Shown here piece by piece: positions 54,882-63,675 of a stretch of DNA of 64,000 bases (position 1 is its first letter; each line of letters begins with the position of its first letter). Position numbers and translations under genes: made by a program. The notes below the pieces were generated by a model. It did no database searches and was not told the DNA's origin. It saw nothing but the letters and a program-made list of their open reading frames with translations. Where the stretch lies: NCBI RefSeq assembly GCF_003234445.2, contig NZ_CP126269.1, positions 1,054,001-1,118,000 of the forward strand, read 5' to 3'. Source of the DNA: Curtobacterium sp. MCLR17_036 (GTDB taxonomy: Bacteria; Actinomycetota; Actinomycetes; Actinomycetales; Microbacteriaceae).

Positions 54882-55337
54882 ATGAATCTCGTCGAAGAAC
54901 GGCGGATGCTCCGCCTCTGCCTCCGCTGCGGCGTTTCGGTGCGTCACAAGCGAGCCAACTGCGTCTACTGCTCTAACCGATGCCGCGTAGCGGGACTGCG
55001 CAACGGGGCACCGCGGGAACTTGTGGCACCGCCCCGATTCAACGCGGAACAAGCGAAGGCGTCAGAAGCCCGCTCCGCCCGGAGAGCGAAGCTGTTCGAG
55101 CGCGACGGATGGATGTGCCACCTCTGCGGCAAGCCGGTCGATCGTGACGCGCAGTACCCGGCCAGCTGGTCGCCTGTCCTCGATCACGTTGTGCCGAGAA
55201 GCTTGGGCGGTCCGACGAAGCCTGAGAATCTGCGGACTGCGCACGCGTTGTGCAACAACCAGCGAAAGGCCCTCCCGCTCGAGGACTTCGCTATCAGATC
55301 GGTAGCAGCTCGCCGCGCTGGAACACGTGACCGGTGA
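54882..55337 (+). CDS. HNH endonuclease with N-terminal zinc knuckle
   Basis: 151 residues. N-terminal CLRCGVSVRHKRANCVYCSNRCR (four-Cys knuckle), then an HNH domain: RDGWMCHLCGKPVDRDAQYP, PVLDHVVPRSLGGPTKPENL, RTAHALCNNQRK. GAGAGGTGACG precedes the ATG. Its last 44 bases overlap the 3' end of the antisense primase-like gene. Confidence 0.85.
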   Translation: MNLVEERRMLRLCLRCGVSVRHKRANCVYCSNRCRVAGLRNGAPRELVAPPRFNAEQAKASEARSARRAKLFERDGWMCHLCGKPVDRDAQYPASWSPVLDHVVPRSLGGPTKPENLRTAHALCNNQRKALPLEDFAIRSVAARRAGTRDR

Positions 55338-55827
55338 CGGTGATGTAGCGGCCGTTGCTGTACCGCTCGACGTGCAGCCCGTCGTCCTGGGTCCGCACGG
55401 TCCCGGGGCCGGGCTCGGCGGTGCCCCAGATGTGCAGGCCGTCACCCGACGGCGAGACTTCGATGTGGCGCCCCGGGTACGCCTCGAGGAACCGGGCGGC
55501 CGCCGCGGTCGGGACGCCGTCGACGAGGCAGTGGTCGAGGTCGATGCAAGCGAACCCGTCGCCGAGCACGAAGCCGAGGCCAGCGCCGACCGTCGATGAC
55601 GCCGCTACCTTGTGCGTCGACCAAGTCCGCGGGTTCGTGCTGCTCGCGAGGGTCCCGTCGACCGTGAACGGCATCTTGCCGACGTCGCGGCGGACCCACC
55701 GGTCGGCTGCGGTCATCGCCTTCGGGATCGGGTTGCGGTGCGCGTAGACGCGGCACTTGCTCGAGCAGAACCGGGCTTGCCGGTTCCGCGCGACGATCGA
55801 CCGACCGCACCACTCACACGTCCTCAC
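55294..55827 (-). CDS. Bifunctional primase/polymerase N-terminal domain protein (stand-alone)
   Basis: 177 residues, GTG start. N-terminal four-Cys motif CEWCGRSIVARNRQARFCSSKC, like that of the adjacent HNH gene. The rest is a prim-pol domain: RWVRRDVGKMPFTVDGTLASSTNPRTW, GLGFVLGDGFACIDLDHCLVDG (metal-binding DxD-like), EVSPSGDGLHIWG and ERYSNGRYITVTGHVF. No helicase domain follows. Opposite strand to the packaging operon, with its own promoter-like AT-rich gap after it. Confidence 0.82.
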   Translation of the reverse strand: MRTCEWCGRSIVARNRQARFCSSKCRVYAHRNPIPKAMTAADRWVRRDVGKMPFTVDGTLASSTNPRTWSTHKVAASSTVGAGLGFVLGDGFACIDLDHCLVDGVPTAAAARFLEAYPGRHIEVSPSGDGLHIWGTAEPGPGTVRTQDDGLHVERYSNGRYITVTGHVFQRGELLPI

Positions 55828-55880
55828 CTGTCCATTGTAACGGTTTTAGGCCCGGAAAGCCGGGAGTTCCGAGGTTCATC

Positions 55881-56180
55881 ATGGCGAAGGGCACGCTGCG
55901 TGCGGTCGGCCCGGACGAGGTGCCGCCCTCGCCGCCGAAGAAGCTCACCATCCTCGAAGCCATCGACGCCGGCGATCGCCTTGCCGAGCTCGAGGCCACC
56001 CACCGGCGCATCGGCCGGGCCGTGCAGGACGAGGAGACCCCCGCCCGGGACCTCGCCTCCCTGACGCGCCGACAGATGGAGATCTCGAAGGAGATCGAGG
56101 CGCTGCGCCGTCAGGTGAAGGAGGAGCGCGACGATGCCGCCAAGCTCGACGATGAAGCGTTCGACGCGACGGCTGTCTGA
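55881..56180 (+). CDS. Terminase small subunit
   Basis: 99 residues. Helical, with RLAELEATHRRIGRAVQDEETPARDLASLTRRQMEISKEIEALRRQ, the actinophage small-terminase pattern. Overlaps the large-subunit gene by 47 bases. It binds the packaging site. Confidence 0.75.
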   Translation: MAKGTLRAVGPDEVPPSPPKKLTILEAIDAGDRLAELEATHRRIGRAVQDEETPARDLASLTRRQMEISKEIEALRRQVKEERDDAAKLDDEAFDATAV

Positions 56181-57615
56181 GGTCGCCCGTCACGTCATCA
56201 TCCCCACCGGCATCGTGTCGACTGGGTGGCCGGCGGTCGAGGCGCGCATCAAGGAGTTCGGCGACTCGTTCGACGAGTGGCAGCGCGGCACCTCGAAGCT
56301 GATCCTCGCGAAGCGGGAGAACGGCGACTACGCGGCGACCGTCGGCGGCATCACGCTGAGCATCCCGCGCCAGGTCGCGAAGACGTACATGATCAGCCGG
56401 ATCATCTTCGCCCTGTGCACCCTGTTCCCGAACCTCACCGTTCTGTGGACCGCGCACCGCACCCGCACCGCGACGAAGACCTTCGCGTCGCTGCGCGGCT
56501 TCGCCGGCCGCAAGACCGTCGCCCCGTTCGTCGCGAACGTCCGCGCGGTCAACGGCGAGCAGGAGATCCACTTCACCAACGGCTCCGTCATCATGTTCGG
56601 CGCACGCGAGGGCGGCTTCGGCCGCGGCTTCGACGAGGTCGACATCGAGGTCTTCGACGAGGCGCAGATCCTCACCGAGAAGGCGCTCGAGGACATGGTC
56701 GCCGCGACGAACCAGTCCCGGTTCCCCGCCGGCGCGCTGCTGTTCTTCATGGGCACCCCGCCCCGCCCGACCGACCCCTCGGAAGCGTTCAAGCTGCGAC
56801 GCCGCGAGGCGCTGGCAGGCGAGACCGAGGACGCGGTGTACATCGAGTGCTCCGCCGACGAGGACGCCGAGCCCGACGACCGTGAGCAGTGGGCGATCGC
56901 GAACCCGTCGTACCCGCACCGGACGCCGCTGCGCTCCATGCTGCGCCTGCGGAAGAACCTGCCGTCCGACGAGTCGTGGAAGCGTGAAGCGCTCGGTATC
57001 TGGGACAGCGATCAGCAGGGATCCCGGCTCATCACCGCCGAGCAGTGGGAGCAGACCGGGCGGGCGACACCGCCGAAGACTGGCGTCAAGTCGTTCGGCG
57101 TCGCGTTCTCGTTCGACGGCTCCCGCGTGGCGGTCGCCGGCGCGGCGAAGCAGACCCGCAAGGTCCACGTCGAGCTCGTCGACGCACAGTCGGGCCACAT
57201 GGCGTCCGGCATCGCGTCCCTCGCCGACTGGCTCGCCGACCGATGGCGGCAGACGGCTCTCATCGCGATCAGCGGCCGCGCCGGCACCGAGGCGCTCCGC
57301 ACGGCGCTCGTCGACCGGGGCGTGTCGAAGACGGCGATCCACGTCGTGTCGACGCCCGAGTACTTCGGCGCGAACACGATGTTCTACGACGCCGTGAAGG
57401 ACCGCACCGTCACGCACCTCGCCTCCGACGGGCAAGCCGTCCTCGACCAGTCCGTGGCCGTCTCCGACAAGAAGATGCGCGGCACAGCCGGGAACTGGGG
57501 ATGGGACGCCACTGTCCCCGGCGGCGACGAGACCCCCGTCGAAGCCGTCAGCGTCGCCTACTGGGCGGCCCGCACCACCAAACGAGTCCCCGGACGGAAG
57601 CAGGAGCTGATATGA
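56134..57615 (+). CDS. Terminase large subunit
   Basis: 493 residues. ATPase part: adenine-binding region, PRQVAKTYMISR in place of the usual PRQxGKT Walker A, Walker B VDIEVFDEAQIL, coupling motif FFMGTPPRP. Nuclease part: FGVAFSFDGSRVAVAGA and the acidic cluster GWDATVPGGDETPVEAVSVAYWA. Packages DNA into the prohead. The Gly-to-Ala change before the Walker A Lys is unusual. Confidence 0.9.
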   Translation: MPPSSTMKRSTRRLSEVARHVIIPTGIVSTGWPAVEARIKEFGDSFDEWQRGTSKLILAKRENGDYAATVGGITLSIPRQVAKTYMISRIIFALCTLFPNLTVLWTAHRTRTATKTFASLRGFAGRKTVAPFVANVRAVNGEQEIHFTNGSVIMFGAREGGFGRGFDEVDIEVFDEAQILTEKALEDMVAATNQSRFPAGALLFFMGTPPRPTDPSEAFKLRRREALAGETEDAVYIECSADEDAEPDDREQWAIANPSYPHRTPLRSMLRLRKNLPSDESWKREALGIWDSDQQGSRLITAEQWEQTGRATPPKTGVKSFGVAFSFDGSRVAVAGAAKQTRKVHVELVDAQSGHMASGIASLADWLADRWRQTALIAISGRAGTEALRTALVDRGVSKTAIHVVSTPEYFGANTMFYDAVKDRTVTHLASDGQAVLDQSVAVSDKKMRGTAGNWGWDATVPGGDETPVEAVSVAYWAARTTKRVPGRKQELI

Positions 57616-59027
57616 GCGTCGCACTGGTGACGTGGCAGGCCCCGCGGTTCGTCACGAACGTCTCGGACGCCGAGCTCGACATCATCCGGCAGCTGTTCGT
57701 GACCCTCGCAGCGAAGTACCCGCGGAACGTGATGCGGTCGATGTACTTCGACGCGAAGATGCCGCTGCAGCCGACGGGGAACATCCCCGAGGAGGCGATG
57801 CGGAAGATCAAGGCGGTCCTCGACTGGCCGGAGAAGGCCGTGTCCGCTCTCGCGGAGCGGTCCGTGTTCGAGGGCTTCGTCACGCCCGGTGGTGACCAGG
57901 ATCCGTTCGACCTGTTCGGGATCCTCGACGCGAACCGGTTCGACCTCGAGCTGCCGCAGGCGATCACGAGCGCGTACAAGCACGCCTGCTCGTTCATCAC
58001 CACGACCCTCGGCGACACGGCTGCCGGCGAGCCCGAAGTGCTCGTGATGGCCCGCTCCGCCGAGTGGTCGACCGCGATCTGGGACAAGCGCCGCCGCATG
58101 GTGTCCTCCGCGCTGACGGTGACCGAGACCACCGCTGACGGTCAGCCGTCAGCGATGGACGTGTGGCTGCCCGACGCGGTGCTGTCGATGACGCGCCGGC
58201 CGTCGGGGTCTTGGGTGACCGAGCGTCAGCCGAACCCGCTCGGCGAGGTGCTCATCGAGCCGCTGACGTTCGATCCGCAGCTCGACCGCCCGTTCGGCCG
58301 GTCCCGCATCACGCGGCCGGTCATGAACATCACCGACCACGCGCTCACGACGATCGTGCGCACCGAGATCTCCGCCGACTTCTACGCCGCCCCGCGCATG
58401 ATGGCGCTCGGGGTGACGCAGGACGCGTTCACGCGCGGCAAGTGGCAGGCCGCGATCGACCGGTGGTTCGCGATCTCGAAGGACGAGGACGGCGACGTCC
58501 CCACGGTGCAGCAGTTCCCCCAGATGACGATGCAGCCGCTTACGGACCTGTACCGGATGTACGCGACGCAGTTCTCCGGCGCGACCGGCGTCCCCGTCGC
58601 GAATCTCGGCATCGTGACCGACAACCCGCCGTCCGCCGAGGCGCTGTTCGCCGACGACCGACGTCTGGTGAGCACCGCGAAGCGGCAGAACCGGATCATG
58701 GCGTCCTCGCTGCGCCGCGTCGCGCAGAAGATCGTCCGGCTCCGCGACGCGTCCGAGCTCACTCCCGAGCTGCAGCGCATCGATGCGTCCTGGGCCAACC
58801 CGGCGTTCACGTCGCCCACGGCCGCCGCGGACGCGCTGCAGAAGCTGTCGCTGGTGTTCCCGTGGCTGGGCGAGTCCGAAGTCGCGCTCGAGTTCGCCGG
58901 GTTCTCGCAGACCGAGATCACACGGCTGCTCTCCGACAAGCGCCGAGGCCAGACCACGAACGCGCTGAGCACCCTGTCGGCGCTCGGCAAGACGACGGGA
59001 GCCGCGGCAGGTGACAACCCGAGCTGA
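57612..59027 (+). CDS. Portal protein (SPP1 gp6-like)
   Basis: 471 residues. Phage_prot_Gp6 pattern: YYFDAK-type N-terminus (KYPRNVMRSMYFDAKMPL), wing region, FGRSRITRPVMNITDHALTTIVRTEI and the C-terminal SGATGVPVANLGIVTDNPPSAEAL. Forms the 12-fold ring at the capsid vertex. Coupled to the terminase by ATGA overlap. Confidence 0.88.
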   Translation: MSVALVTWQAPRFVTNVSDAELDIIRQLFVTLAAKYPRNVMRSMYFDAKMPLQPTGNIPEEAMRKIKAVLDWPEKAVSALAERSVFEGFVTPGGDQDPFDLFGILDANRFDLELPQAITSAYKHACSFITTTLGDTAAGEPEVLVMARSAEWSTAIWDKRRRMVSSALTVTETTADGQPSAMDVWLPDAVLSMTRRPSGSWVTERQPNPLGEVLIEPLTFDPQLDRPFGRSRITRPVMNITDHALTTIVRTEISADFYAAPRMMALGVTQDAFTRGKWQAAIDRWFAISKDEDGDVPTVQQFPQMTMQPLTDLYRMYATQFSGATGVPVANLGIVTDNPPSAEALFADDRRLVSTAKRQNRIMASSLRRVAQKIVRLRDASELTPELQRIDASWANPAFTSPTAAADALQKLSLVFPWLGESEVALEFAGFSQTEITRLLSDKRRGQTTNALSTLSALGKTTGAAAGDNPS

Positions 59028-59751
59028 CGTCGACACGCTGCGCGACGCCGGCCAGGGAGTCGTCACCCTCGCCCGACGCGACCTGCAGTCGTTCTGGTCG
59101 TCGCTGGACCTGACCCGGCCCGAGGCCGCGCGGGACGAGTTGCTCGAGTTCGTCCCGCAGCTGGTCCGCGAGTACGGCGACGTCGCGGCGACCGTCGCAG
59201 CGGAGTGGTACGAGCAGGTCCGCTACGAGCAAGCCGGCGCGTACAACGCGACGACGGTGAACACCACCAACGTCGAGCAGATCCGGGCAGGTGTGCGAGC
59301 GAACGCCGGGCAGCTGTTCACCGACACCCCCGACGTGATGCTGGCACTCCTGTCCGGCGGTGTGCAGCGCTACGTCCTCGCGTCGCAGCGCGGCACCATC
59401 GCCCGGAACGTGCAGCTGGACCCGTCCAAGCCGCGATTCGCTCGCGTCCCCACCGGCGCGAAGACGTGCGCCTGGTGCACGCTGCTCGCCTCCCGCGGGT
59501 TCGTGTACCTCACCGCGCAGACCGCCGGCGTCTCCGACCACTACCACTCGGAATGCAACTGCCAGGCCGTCGCCGAGTGGGAAGCGGACCGCCACTACAT
59601 CGCCGGGTACGACCCCGACGCGATGTACGAGAAGTACCAGGACGCCCGCGCCGCCGCGAACAGCCTCGGCCTGCCCCTCACCGACGCGAACATCGCGACG
59701 CAGATGCGGGCCCTGTACCCGGGCGACTTCACCGACGGCCACACCCACTGA
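59011..59751 (+). CDS. MuF-like minor head protein
   Basis: 246 residues, GTG start inside the end of the portal gene. C-terminal half has CAWCTLLASRGFVYLTAQTAG and HYHSECNCQAVAEW, the Cys/His pattern of actinophage MuF-domain proteins. N-terminal 150 residues are helical. Enters the head with the portal; some homologues carry toxin or protease domains, none is visible here. Confidence 0.82.
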   Translation: MTTRADVDTLRDAGQGVVTLARRDLQSFWSSLDLTRPEAARDELLEFVPQLVREYGDVAATVAAEWYEQVRYEQAGAYNATTVNTTNVEQIRAGVRANAGQLFTDTPDVMLALLSGGVQRYVLASQRGTIARNVQLDPSKPRFARVPTGAKTCAWCTLLASRGFVYLTAQTAGVSDHYHSECNCQAVAEWEADRHYIAGYDPDAMYEKYQDARAAANSLGLPLTDANIATQMRALYPGDFTDGHTH

Positions 59752-59834
59752 CTCGGACCCCGCCACCCGGCGGCGTCCGTCACCCTCGAGCGCGCGACGC
59801 GATCGGGGCCAATCCGAGCGATTCGGGAGAACGC

Positions 59835-60341
59835 ATGAGCGACACCACCACCCAGGCAGGCGGCGAGCAGCAGCAGACCGCCGAGCAGACCGCCACGACG
59901 ACCGAGCAGCAGCAGAAGCAGGGCGATCCTGCCAACGCGGACCTCGGCGACGCCGGCAAGAAGGCGATCGCCGCCGAGCGCGACGCGCGCAAGGCAGCCG
60001 AGAAGACGGCCGCCGACCTCAAGGCGCAGCTCGACAAGATCGAGCAGGCCAACCTCAGCGACCTCGAGAAGGCGCAGAAGCGTGCCGACGCCGCGGAGAA
60101 GGCGCTGCAGGCGACCCAGTCGGAGTCCCTGCGGCTCACGATCGCCTCGAAGCACGGCCTCACCGGCGACGCGGTCGACCTGCTGCACGGCAGCGACGAA
60201 GCGGAGCTCGAGGCCCGCGCCGCGCGCATCGCCGCGCTCACCAAGGCCCCGGGTGGCCCTGTCGTACCGGGGGTGGGCAAGACGCCCGCTGCCGCGCCCG
60301 AGAACACCAACGACTGGCTCCGCAACCTCGCGAAGCACTGA
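59835..60341 (+). CDS. Capsid scaffolding protein
   Basis: 168 residues. Gln/Thr/Ala-rich start, a long charged coiled coil (KAIAAERDARKAAEKTAADLKAQLDKIEQ), and ending NTNDWLRNLAKH. Position just before the capsid gene and composition are typical (DUF4355-like). Confidence 0.85.
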   Translation: MSDTTTQAGGEQQQTAEQTATTTEQQQKQGDPANADLGDAGKKAIAAERDARKAAEKTAADLKAQLDKIEQANLSDLEKAQKRADAAEKALQATQSESLRLTIASKHGLTGDAVDLLHGSDEAELEARAARIAALTKAPGGPVVPGVGKTPAAAPENTNDWLRNLAKH

Positions 60342-60358
60342 CCCCGAAAGGATCAGCA

Positions 60359-61321
60359 ATGGCTGATTTCAGCACCACCATCAACCGCGACGGCGCGGGC
60401 GCACCTCCGGTCCCGGAGCCCGTCGCCGCCGAGATCATCCAGGAGCTCCCGAAGGCCTCCGTCCTCCTCAACCGCGCCCGTCAGGTGCGGATGTCCTCGA
60501 AGACGCTCAAGCAGCCGGTGCTCTCCGCCCTGCCCGACGCGTACTGGGTGAACGGCGACACCGGTCTCAAGCAGACCACCGGAGCCGAGTGGGACAACCA
60601 GGTCATCACCGCCGAGGAGCTCGCAGCGATCGTCGTCATCCCGGACGCCCTGTTCGACGACTCGTCCGTCCCGCTGTGGGACGAGGTCCGGCCGCTGCTC
60701 ACCGAGGCGATCGGCCGGAAGGTCGACGAGGCCGGCATCTTCGGCATCGACAAGCCCGCGTCCTGGCCGACCGCGATCGTGCCCGGCGCGATCGCCGCCG
60801 GCAACACCGTCGCCGCGGGCACCGGCAAGGACCTCGGCGTCGACGTCGCGTCGCTCGGCCAGCTGCTGGCCCGAGACGGCTTCGCCGCGAACGGCTTCGC
60901 GTCCGAGCCCGGCCTGAACTGGGAGCTCGTCGGCCTCCGCACCGACAACGGCGTCCCGCTCTACCAGCCGGCACTCGCCGAGGGCACCCCGTCGAACCTG
61001 TACGGCAAGCCCCTCAACGAGGTCGACAACGGCGCGTGGGACTCGAGCGTCGCGAAGCTCCTCGCCGCCGACTGGCAGAAGTTCGTCGTCGGCGTCCGAC
61101 AGGACATCACGTTCCAGATCTTCGACAGCGGCGTCATCTCCGACGCCAACGGCAAGGTCATCGTCAACCTGATGCAGCAGGACTCCAAGGCGCTGCGCGT
61201 CGTGTTCCGGCTCGGCTTCCAGGTCGCGAACCCGCTCACCCGCCTCAACGGCGACAAGGCGACCCGCTACCCGGCCGCCGTCCTCGCCCCGGCCGCCGCG
61301 CCGGCCGTCGCCAGCAAGTAA
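60359..61321 (+). CDS. Major capsid protein (HK97 fold)
   Basis: 320 residues. N-terminal arm, VLLNRARQVRMSSKTLKQPVLS, EWDNQVITAEELAAIVVIPDALFDDSS, DEVRPLLTEAIGRKVDEAGIFGI, GFASEPGLNWEL and the C-terminal VNLMQQDSKALRVVFRLGFQV. No prohead protease gene is seen next to it, so processing is probably not needed. Confidence 0.9.
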   Translation: MADFSTTINRDGAGAPPVPEPVAAEIIQELPKASVLLNRARQVRMSSKTLKQPVLSALPDAYWVNGDTGLKQTTGAEWDNQVITAEELAAIVVIPDALFDDSSVPLWDEVRPLLTEAIGRKVDEAGIFGIDKPASWPTAIVPGAIAAGNTVAAGTGKDLGVDVASLGQLLARDGFAANGFASEPGLNWELVGLRTDNGVPLYQPALAEGTPSNLYGKPLNEVDNGAWDSSVAKLLAADWQKFVVGVRQDITFQIFDSGVISDANGKVIVNLMQQDSKALRVVFRLGFQVANPLTRLNGDKATRYPAAVLAPAAAPAVASK

Positions 61322-61336
61322 CAGGAAGGGGCCGTC

Positions 61337-61723
61337 ATGGCTGACCCGTTCGCGTCCCCGGACGATCTCGCCAAGCGGTGGCGGCCCCTCACCGACGCGG
61401 AGAAGACCACGGCGGAGGTGCTCCTCGAGGACGCCTCCATCGAGGTCCGCGCCGCCCTCAAGCGCGCCGGCATCGACACCACCGACGACTTCGACACCGA
61501 CGCTGCGAAGGTCGTCGTCTGCGGCATGGTCAAGCGCAGCATGATCGCCGGCGACACCGCCGCAGGGGTCACCACCGCGCAGGAGACCACCGGCCCGTTC
61601 TCCCGATCGTTCACGTACGCGAACCCCACCGGCGACCTGTACATGACGAAGCGGGAACGGCAGATGCTCGGCATCGGCCTGCAGACCGTGTTCACCGTGC
61701 CGATGGAGTCCGCCGATGGGTGA
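61337..61723 (+). CDS. Head-tail connector (gp6/gp15-like)
   Basis: 128 residues. DPFASPDDLAKRWRPLTDAEKTTAEVLLEDASIEVRAALKR is the N-terminal helix block of HK97 gp6-type adaptors. Follows the capsid gene by 15 bases. Confidence 0.8.
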   Translation: MADPFASPDDLAKRWRPLTDAEKTTAEVLLEDASIEVRAALKRAGIDTTDDFDTDAAKVVVCGMVKRSMIAGDTAAGVTTAQETTGPFSRSFTYANPTGDLYMTKRERQMLGIGLQTVFTVPMESADG

Positions 61724-62048
61724 GACCGTGCAGCTCATCACCCGCCAGCAGACCGGCGTCGACCGGTACAACAAGCCCACCTACGTCGACGTCGAGACCC
61801 CGGTCGCAGGCGTCGGCGTCGCGCCGGTCACCTCCACCACCGACCCCACGACCGGAGCCGTCATCACCACCGCGGGGATGGCGCTGTACCTCCCGGCCGA
61901 CGTCACCTGCGACGCCGACGCACGATTCCGGGTCCGCGGCCGCGTCTTCAAGGTGCGCGGCGCATCCGAGAACTGGACCTCCCTGTTCTCGTCCTGGCAG
62001 CCCGGCAACGTCGTCCGCCTCGAGGATCGGGACTACGTCGATGGCTAG
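61716..62048 (+). CDS. Head-closure protein
   Basis: 110 residues, beta-rich (VQLITRQQTGVDRYNKPTYVDVETPVAGVGVAPV...TWTSLF). By order (after the adaptor, before gp10-like) it is the head-completion/stopper protein. Confidence 0.68.
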   Translation: MGETVQLITRQQTGVDRYNKPTYVDVETPVAGVGVAPVTSTTDPTTGAVITTAGMALYLPADVTCDADARFRVRGRVFKVRGASENWTSLFSSWQPGNVVRLEDRDYVDG

Positions 62049-62301
62049 GTCCCGCGTCGTCCTCAACCGCCGGGCGTTCGGCGAGCAGGTCATGCAGTCC
62101 GCCGAGCTCGAACGACAGCTGCGGCCCTACGCCGACGACGTCGCCGCGCAGATCCCCGGCCCGACCACGGTCCGCGCGATCCGCACCGGCGTCGGCACCG
62201 GCAACGCCCGCGTCCGCCTCCGCGTCGAGGCCGAGTTCCACGAACGCGAACGGCTCGTCGCGGCGATCCGCGCCGTGCTCAGCAACGCCCAGTCCCGGTA
62301 G
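62041..62301 (+). CDS. Tail completion protein (HK97 gp10-like)
   Basis: 86 residues, short and basic. MARSRVVLNRRAFGEQVMQSAELERQLRPYADDVAAQI, then VRLRVEAEFHERERL. Fits the HK97-gp10 family by size and place. Confidence 0.68.
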   Translation: MARSRVVLNRRAFGEQVMQSAELERQLRPYADDVAAQIPGPTTVRAIRTGVGTGNARVRLRVEAEFHERERLVAAIRAVLSNAQSR

Positions 62302-62309
62302 GAGGCCAC

Positions 62310-62720
62310 GTGTACGGCGTCATCTACGGCGACTTCCTCGCGCACCTCATCGCACGCCTCGACGCGTTCCTCACGGCCCGCACCGAGTCGTACGCGGCCG
62401 GCGTGACCGTCTCCAATCGGAAGGGCGCGTCCGGCCGCCGAGCCGTCGTGCTGACCGCCAGCCCCGGCGGCGGCACCGGCAACACGCTCCGCACCTCCTA
62501 CGTCACCGTCGACGTCGTCACCGACGACGAGGGCACGGCGGTCGACCTCATCAACCTCGTCCTCGCGCTGGCGACCTCGCGCGGCCCGGGCGGGATGGTC
62601 GACGGCCGGCCGATCACGGCCGCCGAGATCAACGGCGGGCCGAACTCCGACCCGGCCGCCGACGGCTTCTTCAAGCAGACCGCCGAGCTCGAGCTGCAGC
62701 ACCGCGGCCGCAACCTCTGA
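62310..62720 (+). CDS. Tail terminator protein
   Basis: 136 residues, GTG start. Pattern YGDFLAHLIARLDAFL, then RTSYVTVDVVTDDEGTAVDLINLVLALA and NSDPAADGFFKQTAELELQHRG, as in gp-U/tail-terminator-like proteins that precede the major tail gene. Followed by a hairpin. Confidence 0.7.
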   Translation: MYGVIYGDFLAHLIARLDAFLTARTESYAAGVTVSNRKGASGRRAVVLTASPGGGTGNTLRTSYVTVDVVTDDEGTAVDLINLVLALATSRGPGGMVDGRPITAAEINGGPNSDPAADGFFKQTAELELQHRGRNL

Positions 62721-62735
62721 CCGCACCACCCCTTC

Positions 62736-62762
62736 AAGGCCCTGCCTACCCGGCGGGGCCTT
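62736..62762 (+). terminator. Hairpin between head and tail genes
   Basis: AAGGCCC (62736-62742) pairs with GGGGCCTT (62755-62762) and is followed by TTTCGC. It may weaken read-through from the head operon into the major tail gene. Confidence 0.6.
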
Positions 62763-62835
62763 TCGCATGCCTCCCGCCGAGCAGGGACCCCAGGGCGCAC
62801 GCCCACCACCTCACAACTGGAAGGAAGGGCCCTCC

Positions 62836-63390
62836 GTGTCCCTCAACTCTGAGAACGTCCGCGTAGCGGTCACGGGCGCGGTGTACGTCGCCCCCACGAC
62901 CGCTACCCGGCCCACCACCGCCACCAGCGCCCTCGGCGCCGACCACAAGGACCTCGGCTACATCAGCGACGGCGGCGTCACCGAGACCCGCGACCGCTCG
63001 ACGAACCAGATCCGCGCCTGGCAGAACGGCGCCCTGGTCCGCGAGCCCGTGACCGAGTCCTCGATCCGGTACCAGTTCGTCCTCATCGAGACGAAGAAGG
63101 AGACGATCGAGCTCTACTACGGCGTCAAGGTCGCGGCGGACGGTTCGATCAAGATCGACCCGTCGAAGACCGGTGGCCGGCAGTCGTTCGTGCTCGACAT
63201 CATCGACGACGACGACATCATCCGCATCGACGTGCCCTCCGGTGAGGTCACCGAGGTCGGCGACCAGGTGTACGTCAACGGCGACCCGATCGGCTACGAG
63301 GTGACCGTCACCGGTTACGCGATCACGGACGGCGACGAGTCCTACTCGGCCGTCAAGTGGTACTCGAGCCTCGACACGACGGGGGCGTGA
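62836..63390 (+). CDS. Major tail tube protein
   Basis: 184 residues, GTG start after AAGGAAGGG. Beta-rich: VRVAVTGAVYVAPTTATRPT, LGYISDGGVTETRDRSTNQIRAWQNGALVREPVTES, ending VTGYAITDGDESYSAVKWYSS. Typical sequence of actinophage major tail proteins. Confidence 0.85.
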   Translation: MSLNSENVRVAVTGAVYVAPTTATRPTTATSALGADHKDLGYISDGGVTETRDRSTNQIRAWQNGALVREPVTESSIRYQFVLIETKKETIELYYGVKVAADGSIKIDPSKTGGRQSFVLDIIDDDDIIRIDVPSGEVTEVGDQVYVNGDPIGYEVTVTGYAITDGDESYSAVKWYSSLDTTGA

Positions 63391-63392
63391 GC

Positions 63393-63596
63393 ATGACCGC
63401 GAAGATCCACGTCCGCCACGTCCAGACCGGCGAGATCAAGCAGGTCACCGAGGAGCAGCGCGCCTCCCAGAACAAGAACTTCTGGGTGCGCGTCACCGGC
63501 GACGTCACGGTGACCAAGCCCGCCGACGTGCCCGTGGGGACCGACGCCTCCCCGGACGCCAAGCCCGCTTCGAAGACGACCACGTCCACGAAGTGA
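63393..63596 (+). CDS. Small phage tail-region protein
   Basis: 67 residues, starting two bases after the tail protein stop. KIHVRHVQTGEIKQVTEEQRASQNKNFWVRVTGD, then a polar Thr/Lys tail. Unknown function. Confidence 0.55.
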   Translation: MTAKIHVRHVQTGEIKQVTEEQRASQNKNFWVRVTGDVTVTKPADVPVGTDASPDAKPASKTTTSTK

Positions 63597-63602
63597 CCGA
63601 CC

Positions 63603-63634
63603 GGTGTGCCGGGGCGCTCGGGCCCCGGCACACC
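63603..63634. terminator. Hairpin terminator before the tail-assembly gene
   Basis: GGTGTGCCGGGG (63603-63614) and its exact reverse complement at 63623-63634, eight-base loop. Confidence 0.75.
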
Positions 63635-63675
63635 GCCACACCCTCCCCGAGCACTCCACCGAGCTAGGAGAACCC

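Noticed and set aside
62767..62835. N-terminal extension of the major tail protein
   Set aside because: The stretch overlaps the hairpin region and the clear ribosome site AAGGAAGGG supports GTG 62836.
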